Assembly: GCA_004380135.1 (NCBI GenBank)
Contig: QXCR01000346.1
Span: forward strand, 1-13,636
DNA length: 13,636 nucleotides
Source of the DNA: Stemphylium vesicarium
Taxonomy: Eukaryota; Ascomycota; Dothideomycetes; Pleosporales; Pleosporaceae
Direction of reading: 5' to 3'
The notes under the pieces were generated by a model. That model saw only the letters and a program-made list of their open reading frames with translations. It searched no databases and had not been told where the DNA came from. This document shows positions 1 through 7,298 of this stretch, piece after piece; positions within the stretch are counted from its first letter, which is position 1; every line of letters begins with the position of its first letter. The translations under genes were made by a program, and so were the position numbers.

Positions 1-210
1 CTCGCTGAGTCTGTTGCCATCCTGTCCATCCCATTCCCTAGGGATGGTTGGGATGTCCTGCCATCCCGAGGACCTCTGCCATCCCGGATGGCAGATCTTG
101 GCGGGACGGCACATCACGTGATCCGTGTGCTGTCATCCTGTGGTTCTCCGCCATCCCGGATGGCGAGCCTTGGCGGGATGGCACGTCACGTGATCTGCGT
201 GCCCCTCGCT
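1..210. repeat. GC-rich repeat block with paired 53-bp units, probable hAT subterminal region
   Basis: Two 53-bp units (78-130 and 150-202) align without gaps and differ at about 8 positions, all transitions. Each starts with the palindrome-like GCCATCCCGGATGGC and carries a TCACGTGA core near its end. The word CCATCCC or its complement GGGATGG recurs throughout 1-180. GC-rich, oligomer-iterated blocks like this are typical of subterminal regions of hAT elements, and a hAT transposase relic lies downstream on the same strand. Assigning it to that element is inference, because no terminal inverted repeat or target duplication is visible at the window edge. Confidence 0.55.
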
Positions 211-295
211 GATCATTATCCTTCGTTTCGTGCGACAGCTGGCCTCCAGCTTCGCTTTCCCTGACCGAAGGATTCGACCTGCTGTTATCTGTAAC

Positions 296-835
296 ATTAG
301 TATAATAATAGTATAGAGAGTAATAATAGTAATAACGTATTAGATAAGAAGATTATATAAGACTATAATATATATAAATAGATTATTAAGCTACTATAGT
401 TATATATAACTTTAGTCTCTTAGTATCTAATCTAATTAATTTACTAATTAAGTTATAATTAAGCTACCTTAAAACACTAATAATTAAGCTATAATTAAGC
501 AACGATAATATTACTAATAAGCAAACTAATCGGCAACCCCAAGATTGATTGACTTGCTTGTTGCGGACTGTGTATGACTTACCGCAGAAATTGCGCGAAA
601 ATCAACGAATACATCTCCTATATCGAGATTAATGAACCAAAACCCTCGGCTTTAGTTGAACCACTTGACAGCCCCATGCGCAGCCAAAGCACTACTGGCA
701 CAGCATGCAATAAGTGCGTACGTGTACTTTATTATAGAGATGGATCATGAGGAGCGTAAGAGATAAATATAAGAAGGAACAAGGACTTAGGATACCGTTG
801 TGAAGAAATATGAGGACTGATAGCGGGTAGAAAAC
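296..835. other. AT-rich decayed sequence, no gene seen
   Basis: Positions 296-535 are almost pure A/T with many TA steps (runs of TAATAAT and AATTAAGC), as expected of RIP-mutated transposon DNA. Positions 540-835 have more normal composition, but every frame is interrupted. I see no recognisable protein or RNA here. By position it should correspond to the lost N-terminal and central part of the hAT transposase. Confidence 0.5.
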
Positions 836-1645
836 ATGTCGGGGGGACATGAGGTTATAAACTCTAGTCGTGACACCTTAACCCTCATCATCCTTGTGTT
901 TGAGTACCTACTTATTACGTACGAAAATCTCGCAACTACGTTTAAAGCTATTAATTACGAGTCCTTTAACGCGCTAGATAACTACCTTACTATTAACTTT
1001 CGCGCTAGCTACTATAAGTTAGTAGACTACTACGCTAAACTAGACTAATCGCTATACTACTTTATTGCTACACTTCTTCATCTATACTACAAAACGTACT
1101 GCGATAATGCGTGGCGGGATAAGGACGGCTGGCTTGCCGCAGGTTACGCAGCGTTCCAACGGATCTGGCGCAAGTACAAGCCCCAGCAGGCGCCGTTGCA
1201 GCGTCCCCGAGCTGCTGAAGGTTCTATTGACGACGCTATTGATGCTGTTGTCAACGCAGAGGTTAGCGGCAGCGACGCTGCACTTAACGACGAGTACGAC
1301 AACTGGCGGAAGTACGAGCCCCGTTGGACGCGAGAGTATTATGACAGTGACGGCGTAGAGTTTGTTGTAGAGTACTGGCTTCGCCTTAAGCCTCAGTATC
1401 CTCATGTAGCGCAACTTGCTCTCGATGTACTCGTAATACCCGCTTCTAGCTGCGATTGTGAGCGTATGTTCAGCGAGTTAGGTGACCTTCTTGAGCCACG
1501 GCGGCGTAAGATTGGAGCTGAGTTGCTAGTAGCTTTGTAAGCTCTCCGCAGCTGGATCCGCGCAGCTTTTGCGACACCAAATGGAGTTTAAGCTAACGTA
1601 TATACCAACGACGAGATAGAGAGCGAGTATACTATAGATAGCTAA
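836..1645 (+). pseudogene. hAT-family transposase, C-terminal remnant with in-frame stops
   Basis: One reading frame runs from 836 to 1645 and is broken by stops at 1046-1048, 1538-1540 and 1589-1591; the stop at 1643-1645 is probably the natural end. The frame keeps a transposase-like character through the first two stops: WRKYKP near 1170, then IPASSCDCERMFSELGDLL around 1437-1494, which is the hAT C-terminal dimerisation signature. The translation after the second stop (ALRSWIRAAF) matches the second hAT copy in this window (LIRSWTRAGY), so the TAA at 1538 probably arose from a glutamine CAA, a CpA-to-TpA change. Full hAT transposases are about 700-800 residues, so most of the N-terminal half is missing. 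Not functional. Confidence 0.85.
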
Positions 1646-1798
1646 GAACACGTTAGTAGCTAATTTATATATAGAACTACTAAGTAAGTTAAATTAAATA
1701 AATAAACTTACTCTAAAAACTTAAATAAATAAATAAATCTATAAAAACTATTACACTTATTAAATTAAATCGAATATAGAGTACTGTATTTAACTTGT
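1646..1798. other. AT-rich 3' flank of the hAT relic
   Basis: This is almost entirely A/T (repeated AAATAAATAAA and TTAAATTAAAT) and has no coding potential. Normal-composition amidohydrolase coding sequence starts abruptly at about 1800-1807, so the element's right border must lie near there. I could not identify a terminal inverted repeat. Confidence 0.5.
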
Positions 1799-2173
1799 TT
1801 GTTTGTTGACAAATCTGGTGTTTTGGCCCCGGGGGCCAAGGCAGATCTGCTCGTATGGAATGGTCGTGCTCCCAGCGTACTTGGCTGGACTGATCCCGTT
1901 GCGGCCATCATGCTCCATGCAAACGCGGGCGATATCAAGCACGTCATGATTAATGGGAAGTTTAAGAAGCGCGATGGACAGCTTACAGTACCTGGGTACA
2001 CTGCGCTGCAGGATCGCTTCCTGGAGAGCGCGAAGAGGGTTCAAGAGATCTGGAGGCAGACGCCACTTCCTGTTACGGAGGGCGAGGCTGAAAGCGGGGT
2101 GTCTTATGGAAAGCTAATGCACGCGGATATCGCAAAAGGTGAAGGGACTGGGTATGGCCCGTTGTTTATTTAG
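1799..2173 (+). pseudogene. 5'-truncated amidohydrolase (metal-dependent hydrolase), C-terminal part
   Basis: The frame 1799-2173 encodes about 124 residues that read as the C-terminal end of an amidohydrolase of the cytosine/SAH/chlorohydrolase deaminase type. LAPGAKADLLVW is the conserved return to the composite beta domain, DPVAAIMLHANAGD and VMINGKFKKRDGQL are the usual last strands, and a roughly 45-residue helical tail precedes a TAG stop. Family members are about 450-480 residues. The metal-binding TIM-barrel (HxH, His, His, Asp) is absent, so this piece cannot be catalytic. Upstream lies AT-rich hAT remnant, with no splice acceptor or start codon of its own. The body of the fragment has no internal stop and normal base composition, unlike the transposon next to it. 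I infer a gene disrupted by insertion, with the N-terminal half either beyond the left edge or deleted. Confidence 0.8.
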
Positions 2174-2780
2174 CGACACCAGTTGAGTGCACGAGTTGAG
2201 ATACCACTAGGTTGTTGATAATGATGGAGCTTTTAGTTTCTCGATTTCACTGTCTGTACATCATCATGGTTTTGGCTTTTCTTATTCTGTTCCAGTGCAA
2301 TGCGTTCACTCTGCTCCCGGTCCTCTACAGTCTGGTACCGTCAATAGTTTTCATCTGTTCTTATCCTAATCTTTCGAGTATTGTTGCTCCTTTTTCATCC
2401 ACAGCTTTTTTGTTTGGCTACGTGATGTGAGCTCATCAGCTGGGTTGACTATATATACCAGGTACAGCCTGGCTTTTGGCATATAGATCACGTCGGAAAA
2501 TGTTTGACCGGCGAAGGAAAAACACGGCTGTAAGAAGGTCAACGTTCTGATGATTTCGATGATACTCTGCTACATGCGAGTCTATAGCCGATCACGATAT
2601 GCACGATTTGGAACCAATTCACGATCGGACAATGTATAATATTGAGGGTTCGCTGCGACCATCCACAAAAGCCCTTCATATTGCCTAACCTCTCCCCACG
2701 GCCGACCCACCCTGGGCCCCCAGTCGCGTGATTGCACTATCACGCTCGATAAATCTTAAAAGATAATGTGCACCCGCAAC
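2174..2780. other. Intergenic region, no supported gene
   Basis: This is the 3' flank of the amidohydrolase fragment and, on the other strand, of the secreted-protein gene. A 72-codon hydrophobic open frame at 2212-2430 has no start context, family resemblance or codon support. A perfect 7-bp hairpin (GCGTGAT at 2726-2732, ATCACGC at 2739-2745) lies 35 bp beyond the stop codon of the minus-strand gene. No other signal is seen. Confidence 0.4.
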
Positions 2781-3311
2781 TTAGCCCCTTCTTCCTGGGT
2801 AAATACCCATCACGCCCTGGGCGAAAGGGAAGCTGCCCCGTTGTCCTATGGCCACTTCATAGGTTCCGTGACCAAAGTCCATGAGAACCGTCTCAAGATA
2901 TGAGCCCCCGTCACCAACACTAATAAAGTAGTTCAAAGTGTTGCCGACCATGCTGGTAGTGATGAGGATGCCTTGCACGATGAACTTGAATTTCCCGTCG
3001 ACTCCCCAGCATGAGCGAGAGAGACCCCTGATCTCTCTCTTCGCAAGGTCCCTCGTCACAAGGGCGTCGTCGGCAAGAGGCGAATCGATGGTGTCCCTGA
3101 GCTGCTGTGAGTAAAGATGTTGTTTCTCTGCGTCTGAGAACCTACAGATTAGCTCGGGCTGCAACTTGGTTGACTTCTTCAGAGCTGGTGCTAGAAATGA
3201 GGGTTAGTACGGTCGGTCATTTCAATATGCTCGATTGTCTTACCTGGGAATTCCGAGTGAGAGGGCCAACGGAGCTGCGACCGAAAGAAGGGCAAAGGTG
3301 AAGAACTTCAT
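2781..3311 (-). CDS. Small secreted protein with Kex2-like processing site, two exons
   Basis: I do not recognise a named family. Exon 1 (3244-3311) starts ATGAAGTTC and encodes a signal peptide, MKFFTFALLSVAAPLALS. The donor is GTAAGA. The acceptor that keeps the long frame open is CTGTAG, giving intron 3142-3243 (102 bp) and exon 2 at 2781-3141, a 142-residue precursor. Residues 55-58 are LAKR, a Kex2-like cleavage site. The mature part of about 84 residues has one cysteine (Cys67), is rich in Gly, Phe, Ile and Val, contains ISVGDGGSYLETVL, and ends in PGRRG. A closer acceptor, TTCTAG (3191-3196), with a better branch site ACTAAC, instead gives a stop after 38 residues. So either the long intron is used, or the gene carries a 1-nt frameshift. 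A TATA box lies 93 bp upstream of the ATG. The architecture fits an effector-like secreted protein, but the function is unknown. Confidence 0.72.
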
Positions 3312-3403
3312 GGTTGATGATTGCGAAGGATGAGATTGCAAGTGATGAGATTGTCAGAGAATGGAGAAGTTTGATGCACTATTTTGGGGAGTGTTTGCAA
3401 TGG

Positions 3404-3411
3404 CTTTATAT
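3404..3411 (-). promoter_or_regulatory. TATA box of the minus-strand secreted-protein gene
   Basis: ATATAAAG read on the minus strand, 93 bp upstream of the ATG at 3311. It is followed by a pyrimidine- and CA-rich leader ending CATCAACCATG. The spacing matches that of the other secreted-protein gene (TATA at 4688, ATG at 4792). Confidence 0.55.
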
Positions 3412-3724
3412 CCCTTGTACATGCCGTAGAAATGCGTTGATTTGTACCCTTATTTGAATCTAAGGCATTAGTCACTAGGGTCTAGACTTAATAAAGTTCT
3501 ATAGCTGCGACTACTCAAACTAAAGTTAGGATACGAGCTGACGGACTTACCAAGACCTTGGAAGATAGCTGACATCGTGCGATATCTAAGTACCTTGTAG
3601 GAGTAAGTACTACTCACGGACACTGTTGCAATGTACGGGACCTTTTTCCGGGTGAGAGCGGCGCGTTACTAGGTTGCAAGGTTTAGCAACAGAAAGACTA
3701 CGGAGGCCTCAGACAGCCGTACTT

Positions 3725-3793
3725 CACCGCTTCCGTGTAAAAGCATACACCGCTTACGTGTAGGAACATTCACCGCTTACGGGAAGGAATATA
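3725..3793. repeat. 23-bp minisatellite, three units
   Basis: There are three adjacent 23-bp units at 3725-3747, 3748-3770 and 3771-3793. Each starts CACCGCTT followed by C or A and then CG. They share about 15 or more positions, and the third unit is the most divergent. There is no open frame through the array. Confidence 0.8.
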
Positions 3794-4174
3794 GACCGAT
3801 ATTCTATTTTTCGGTTCGCATCTTTGCCTGACACCTGCCAACGGGTGGCCTAGCTCAATTGAGTCACGGAGCAGTGTTTTGTTGATGATACTCACACTTT
3901 TGGGGAAAGTTCTAGACCTTCACCTATAACAAAGTTTCGGATTTTGTATCAGAAAACGTGCTCAGGGTCCGAGCGCACGAGGTTCTGACTTCAATGTTCA
4001 AATCGGGTAGAGGTACGAAAACACCATCTCAATGCGGTCACAACCATCCCCGTTCTCAAGTCAATTCTCAAAGACAAACGCAGAAACAAGACAACTCAGA
4101 TAGCAGTTTGTGGTTGAAGGCACTAACAATCCATGATAGGAAAGAAGAAGATCAGTTCCTGGAGCTTGGCAGGG

Positions 4175-4540
4175 CCGGCCCTTACTCCGACGCGTCAAAG
4201 CGCGGTACCTTCAAACACATTCCTCTCTAGACAGGCATTTAATCGTAGGAGTGAGATTTTGCTATTATCGAAACTAAAGCACTACCCGAGAGCTCCAGAT
4301 GCCCCAAGATCAGCAGCGGTGTGGTGAATGTAATCGTTGCAACCGTAGGTGATGTCTTTAGCAGGACTATACTCCGACGCTGGGTAGTTTTAAAAACGTT
4401 GTTTGCTAGAAATAGGTGTCCAATCGTACGAGTGAGATTTCGCTACTACCGAATGTAAGCACTAACTAGAGACTTGGCATCCCCCAAATTCAGCGACGGA
4501 GTGAAGTATGTGATCACTGTCATCCTAGGCAAGGGCCCAG
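4175..4540. repeat. Decayed tandem duplication, unit about 181 bp
   Basis: Matching blocks recur with a shift of about 181-187 bp: ACTCCGACGC (about 4185 and 4371), AATCGTA.GAGTGAGATTT (4241 and 4422), GCTA.TA.CGAA followed by AAGCACTA, then AGAG with GCCCC or CCCCC and CAGC. Differences are scattered substitutions and small indels, so the duplication is old. Neither unit codes for a recognisable protein. Confidence 0.65.
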
Positions 4541-4687
4541 GTTAAGCTTCAATGAAATTTAAACTTTCGACAGGTGACAAGCCAAAACAAGGTTCGGGTT
4601 ACTCGACGCCAAACTTTGACAGCCTAAGTATTGTTCTAGAAACATGTATTCACGCTTGGCAATCGTGCGCTTTGCTCGGGATGGATG

Positions 4688-4695
4688 TATATAAG
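4688..4695 (+). promoter_or_regulatory. TATA box of the cysteine-rich gene
   Basis: TATATAAG, 104 bp upstream of the ATG at 4792. The leader between them is rich in CA and CT (CACTTCATTG, CAACACTTCC, AAATCAACCACC), as is usual for fungal 5' untranslated regions. It suggests the promoter is still present although the coding sequence is damaged. Confidence 0.6.
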
Positions 4696-4791
4696 TATAG
4701 TTGAATGCTCTTCGACCTTAGCCATCCACTCACTTCATTGTATCCTTCTCCAGCAACACTTCCAGTTTATCAAACGACCAAATCAACCACC

Positions 4792-5314
4792 ATGAAGCTC
4801 ACCGCCGTTGTCTCTCTGTAAAAAACCCATGTTTATATCCATTCCTTTCATCTACTGACTATTACAAAAGCCTGGGCTTTCTCAGCCTCGCCAGCGCCGA
4901 AAGTTGGGATCGCTGTTTCTGCCACGCTCGCGGAATAGAGAACTCGTGTGCTACTAACAATGCCTGCGCCCAATTTGCCGATCGTGCATGGGGTAAGTGC
5001 TGATCGATTTCTCGGTTCCGTTGTGCAAAAAGGCTAATTACAATTCTTTAGATGGCAAATCCGTAAGCAAATGTGCAGGATCACCTATGAATCAGATGCT
5101 AACGCGTAGAAGTGCGTCGCCCAGCCGTTCAACAAGAAGATCCAAGGCCGTGAGTTTCACAACTCTTGCGTCAAGTTCCTTGGTGGTGCAGACAGCTGCT
5201 GCACTCGTGTCGAAAGGGTGGGGGGCCCGACTTTCCGTTCAGATGGTTGCAAGGGTACCTAAAGAATTGGTGGCCGATTCTAGGTGGCTCGGGGGTCTTG
5301 AACTGTTAAGATAG
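4792..5314 (+). pseudogene. Cysteine-rich small secreted protein with a damaged last exon
   Basis: Exon 1 (4792-4817) and exon 2 (4871-4992) join through a 53-bp intron and encode the signal peptide MKLTAVVSLLGFLSLASA, then a mature start with Cys at residues 24, 26, 35 and 41 (DRCFCHARG, NNACAQF). The second intron, 4993-5051, has a perfect GTAAGT donor and TTTAG acceptor. Spliced that way, exon 3 reads a Ser/Arg-rich frame to a stop at 5312-5314 (about 136 residues) that has no cysteine pairs. A different frame of exon 3 (from 5053 to TAA 5260-5262) carries six more cysteines, including SCVKFLGG and DSCC, which gives an even total of ten. That frame has one in-frame TAG (5107-5109), plausibly a former CAG. 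I infer the cysteine-rich frame is ancestral and was lost by a 1-nt shift (or needs the weak donor GTGCTG at 4997) plus the stop. A predictor would probably annotate the Ser/Arg version. No known family was recognised. Confidence 0.68.
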
Positions 5315-6017
5315 AATCATGATCAATGGTGGGTGATTTAAGGGCATGGCAGGTGCGGTTTCGGTACTCTTTATCTCTCTCGGGGCGAACGGCAGAGGAA
5401 GTGATATGGATTTCTATCTTGAGACTTTGTGATGAGGCACTTCTCCATGTCAGCTACACGAACAATATATTCTCTGCCGTTTCTTGAACTGAATATCTCT
5501 ATCATCGCTTGCGTCATGATGGACGGGGTTGAGTAAGAGAAAAGGTGTTGTCAACAAAACAGACTGGAAGCTGCAGCTAGATTACCTTCTTCGCAATAGT
5601 GTCCTCTATGCCGGAATATGTCGATCAGCATACCCAGATTAATGGGATAGGGGATAAGCACCTCAGGCTAGGATAGCCAACTGCCATTTCGGATTAGTTG
5701 TCCACGAATGATTGCTCACCAATTTAAGGAACTACATCCTCCTCTACACACATCCCTAGCACTCTATACTTTTTACAAAAAGTCTTGCTAGCTAGCGGCG
5801 GCAGGCATGTTCACAGGAAGATCATGAGTAAATACATGCACGCCAAATCGGCATCAAAAATCTGACAAATGCATGACTCTATGTGCGTTCTCTTCGACTG
5901 TAACGGCAGATCGATGGGTGTAAAGTTTGCAATCCTGTGCGTAAAGATCCGTGAAGCTGGAGCAGTTGAGAGCGAGCAACATAAGTTGTATAACCCATAG
6001 GAAGGACTTGCAGGTGC
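5315..6017. other. Intergenic, no gene seen
   Basis: This is the 3' flank of the cysteine-rich gene. It has normal base composition, and all frames are short. No RNA gene, repeat or transposon end was recognised. Confidence 0.4.
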
Positions 6018-6118
6018 AAAAAAACATACAACAGCGGGGATTCGCTAGTGGTCGCCCGCCTAACTACTAATCCGCTGGTACCTTGCTTGAATAGGGCCGA
6101 GCGAACAGGAAGCCTTTT
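6018..6118 (-). pseudogene. 5S rRNA pseudogene, 5'-truncated, with Pol III terminator
   Basis: Read on the minus strand, this matches the fungal 5S rRNA 3' three-quarters in order: GGCTTCCTGTTCGCTCGGCC, CAAGCAAGGTACCAGCGG, ATTAGTAGTTAGGCGGGCGA, CCACTAGCGAATCC and GCTGTTGTATG, then a run of seven T (6018-6024), a Pol III terminator. The internal promoter zone (TCGGCC..CAAGCAAGG) is largely kept. The 5' segment that should pair with the 3' strand (ACATACGAC-like) is not there: upstream of 6118 the sequence reads GAGTAGGTGAAAA preceded by AT-rich DNA. Terminal stem I therefore cannot form and the product would not be a normal 5S rRNA. Dispersed 5S genes and pseudogenes are known in filamentous ascomycetes. 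Open frames overlapping this span are coincidental. Confidence 0.85.
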
Positions 6119-6142
6119 CACCTACTCAGTAATTATTAATCC

Positions 6143-6359
6143 TCTTAATCTGTCTATCTCTAGTAACTAGCTTAGCGTGGCACCCTTTCCGCTTATGGGC
6201 TATTTGCTCATAATTGTCACGAATATGAATAGATCGATACTAGATACACCTAATATTACATAGTACGGCTTGTAGTAGTCTATATTATTGAAACAAGGTC
6301 CCTCTAGTAGTATGACTCCCATGGATAACCAAGTAGGAGGAGGGACAAGCAGACTCCGC
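6143..6359. other. Non-coding spacer
   Basis: AT-leaning sequence between the 5S relic and the second hAT fragment. No gene, RNA or repeat was recognised. Confidence 0.35.
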
Positions 6360-6555
6360 AACAAACAAATCAATCAAATATCGCCTGCTGTATTTGATTG
6401 CTTGGTGAAGGCTTGGCAACCGCGCCGTATTTGATTGTTTGATTGTTGTTTTGAAGCTGTATATTTGATTGATTTGCAAAAATTTGGTGTTGTATAAAAG
6501 TCTTAGCGTTTGTTTTTAGTGTTGTAGGCGGCTGCTAGACGCCTTATGCGTCGCT
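6360..6555. repeat. hAT terminal/subterminal region with TTTGATTG repeats
   Basis: TTTGATTG or TTTGATTGATT recurs four times (6391-6475), and a perfect 10-bp inverted pair, CAATCAAATA (6371-6380) and TATTTGATTG (6391-6400), precedes AGGCTTGGCAAC (6409-6420). The block lies immediately 3' of the minus-strand hAT transposase end, where the element's terminus is expected. AGGCTTGGCAA resembles the ends of the other hAT-like elements here (10081, 13438 reverse, 7559). The exact end and target duplication were not found. Confidence 0.55.
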
Positions 6556-6815
6556 CTAATTGTCCTCTACCCAGTTTTGTATACTATATGTGCGGGCGAG
6601 CTCGTCGTCGCTGATAGCGCCGTCGCCGCTATTGTCGTCGCCACGCTTGGCGTTGTAGGTGTATCCAGCCCGGGTCCAAGAGCGTATAAGCTGCAAGGCG
6701 GCGAGCAGCTCACTGCTGATAGCGCGACGTTTTGGCTCTAGTAGATCGCCGAGCTCGCTGAATAGTTGCTCACACTCGCAGCTTGATGCTGGGATAGTCA
6801 GTATATCAATGGTGT
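6556..6815 (-). pseudogene. hAT-family transposase, C-terminal fragment
   Basis: Reading from about 6809 down to the TAG at 6556-6558, the minus strand encodes IDILTIPASSCECEQLFSEL, then GDLLEPKRRA and LIRSWTRAGY, and ends in SIQNWVEDN. This is the hAT dimerisation domain, clearly related to the copy at 1437-1643 (IPASSCDCERMF, LRSWIRAAF, DDEIESEYTIDS) but not near-identical, so it comes from a different subfamily member. There are no internal stops in this part. Homology stops abruptly at about 6810 at a 35-bp imperfect palindrome. The open frame continues to 6906, but the extra residues are arginine- and cysteine-rich and not transposase-like. Only about 85 residues of an expected 700-800 remain. 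Confidence 0.83.
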
Positions 6816-6845
6816 CACGGAAACCACCGTGGTTCCCTTGACACC
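6811..6845. repeat. 35-bp imperfect palindrome at a hAT breakpoint
   Basis: GGTGTCA at 6811-6817 and TGACACC at 6839-6845 are perfect inverted arms. The interior (GGAAACCAC, GTGGTTCCC) is also inverted with one mismatch. It lies exactly where transposase homology ends. TGTCACGG at 6813 could be the start of an LTR, but no matching second LTR is in the window. Confidence 0.6.
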
Positions 6846-7298
6846 TGAACGCTCTGCAACGCCGGGTGCTCCGTAAGCACCTGGATTCTGCTGATTGGCT
6901 AGCCAAGCCCGAGCGCCATATGCACGGGCCTTACACATATTTCCTCACCGCCTCTGCATTCTGCTTCTGTTTCTTTACGCAACGTCTTGTATTACACTAG
7001 ATATCGTACGTAGCCACAGTTAACGCTTCTTATAAGCTTTCAACCTCGTGCTCGTAGCGTCTCGTGACATAGCACTAGAGACGTCTAATAATTAATTAGA
7101 AAATAGATAATAGCGCTTCTAACCTAAACGTGGAGGAGCTGGCTGCTTATGCGACGGCGAAGAGTCGAGCAGGCGTGTTAGATGAAGAGATCTCATAGGA
7201 GATCACTTAGATGCTAAGGGAGGATAGTAGGAGGAAAGCTGCGATTAGGCCTACTATTAAGGCTATAGTTAATGTAATGGGCGGGCGACAGCCCAGCG
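6846..7298. other. Unassigned repeat-like sequence with a weak coding relic
   Basis: No confident gene. On the plus strand, 7112-7282 reads as a relic frame (NVEELAAYATAKSRAGVLDE, later DSRRKAAIRPTIKA) interrupted by two TAG codons. It resembles decayed transposon coding DNA, but I cannot name it. Sequence 6850-7010 is GC-balanced and may belong to another inserted element. Confidence 0.35.

Larger units (their letters stand above)
3412..4680. other. Non-coding spacer between the two secreted-protein genes
   Basis: The two secreted-protein genes diverge from this 1.3-kb stretch, so it must contain both upstream regions. It holds a 23-bp x3 minisatellite (3725-3793) and a decayed 180-bp tandem duplication (about 4175-4540). 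The open frames at 3958-4230 and 4133-4327 have no start context or family resemblance and overlap the duplicated DNA. Confidence 0.5.

Noticed and set aside
1082..1414. 110-codon minus-strand frame
   Set aside because: Antisense shadow of the hAT transposase frame, which has clear family motifs.
2212..2430. 72-codon hydrophobic plus-strand frame
   Set aside because: Pyrimidine-biased sequence produces hydrophobic residues by chance; no family resemblance, no promoter and no start context.
3725..3793. CRISPR-like array
   Set aside because: The three units abut without spacers and the genome is eukaryotic; it is a minisatellite.
3958..4327. Two overlapping plus-strand frames of 90 and 64 codons
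   Set aside because: They overlap the decayed tandem duplication in different frames and have low-complexity, unconserved content.
6035..6080. tRNA-like folding near GCGAATCCCCGC
   Set aside because: The GAATCC segment resembles a T-loop, but the surrounding order of motifs is that of 5S rRNA, with no acceptor stem or anticodon arm.
5879..6121. 80-codon minus-strand open frame
   Set aside because: It overlaps the 5S rRNA relic almost completely; the open frame is a by-product of that RNA sequence.
6285..6479. 64-codon minus-strand frame
   Set aside because: Made of the TTTGATTG subterminal repeats; no independent support.
6813..6992. Solo LTR starting TGTCACGG and ending TTGTATTACA
   Set aside because: The ends look LTR-like, but no 5-bp duplication (AATGG against CTAGA) and no second copy support it; kept only as a possibility in the palindrome finding.
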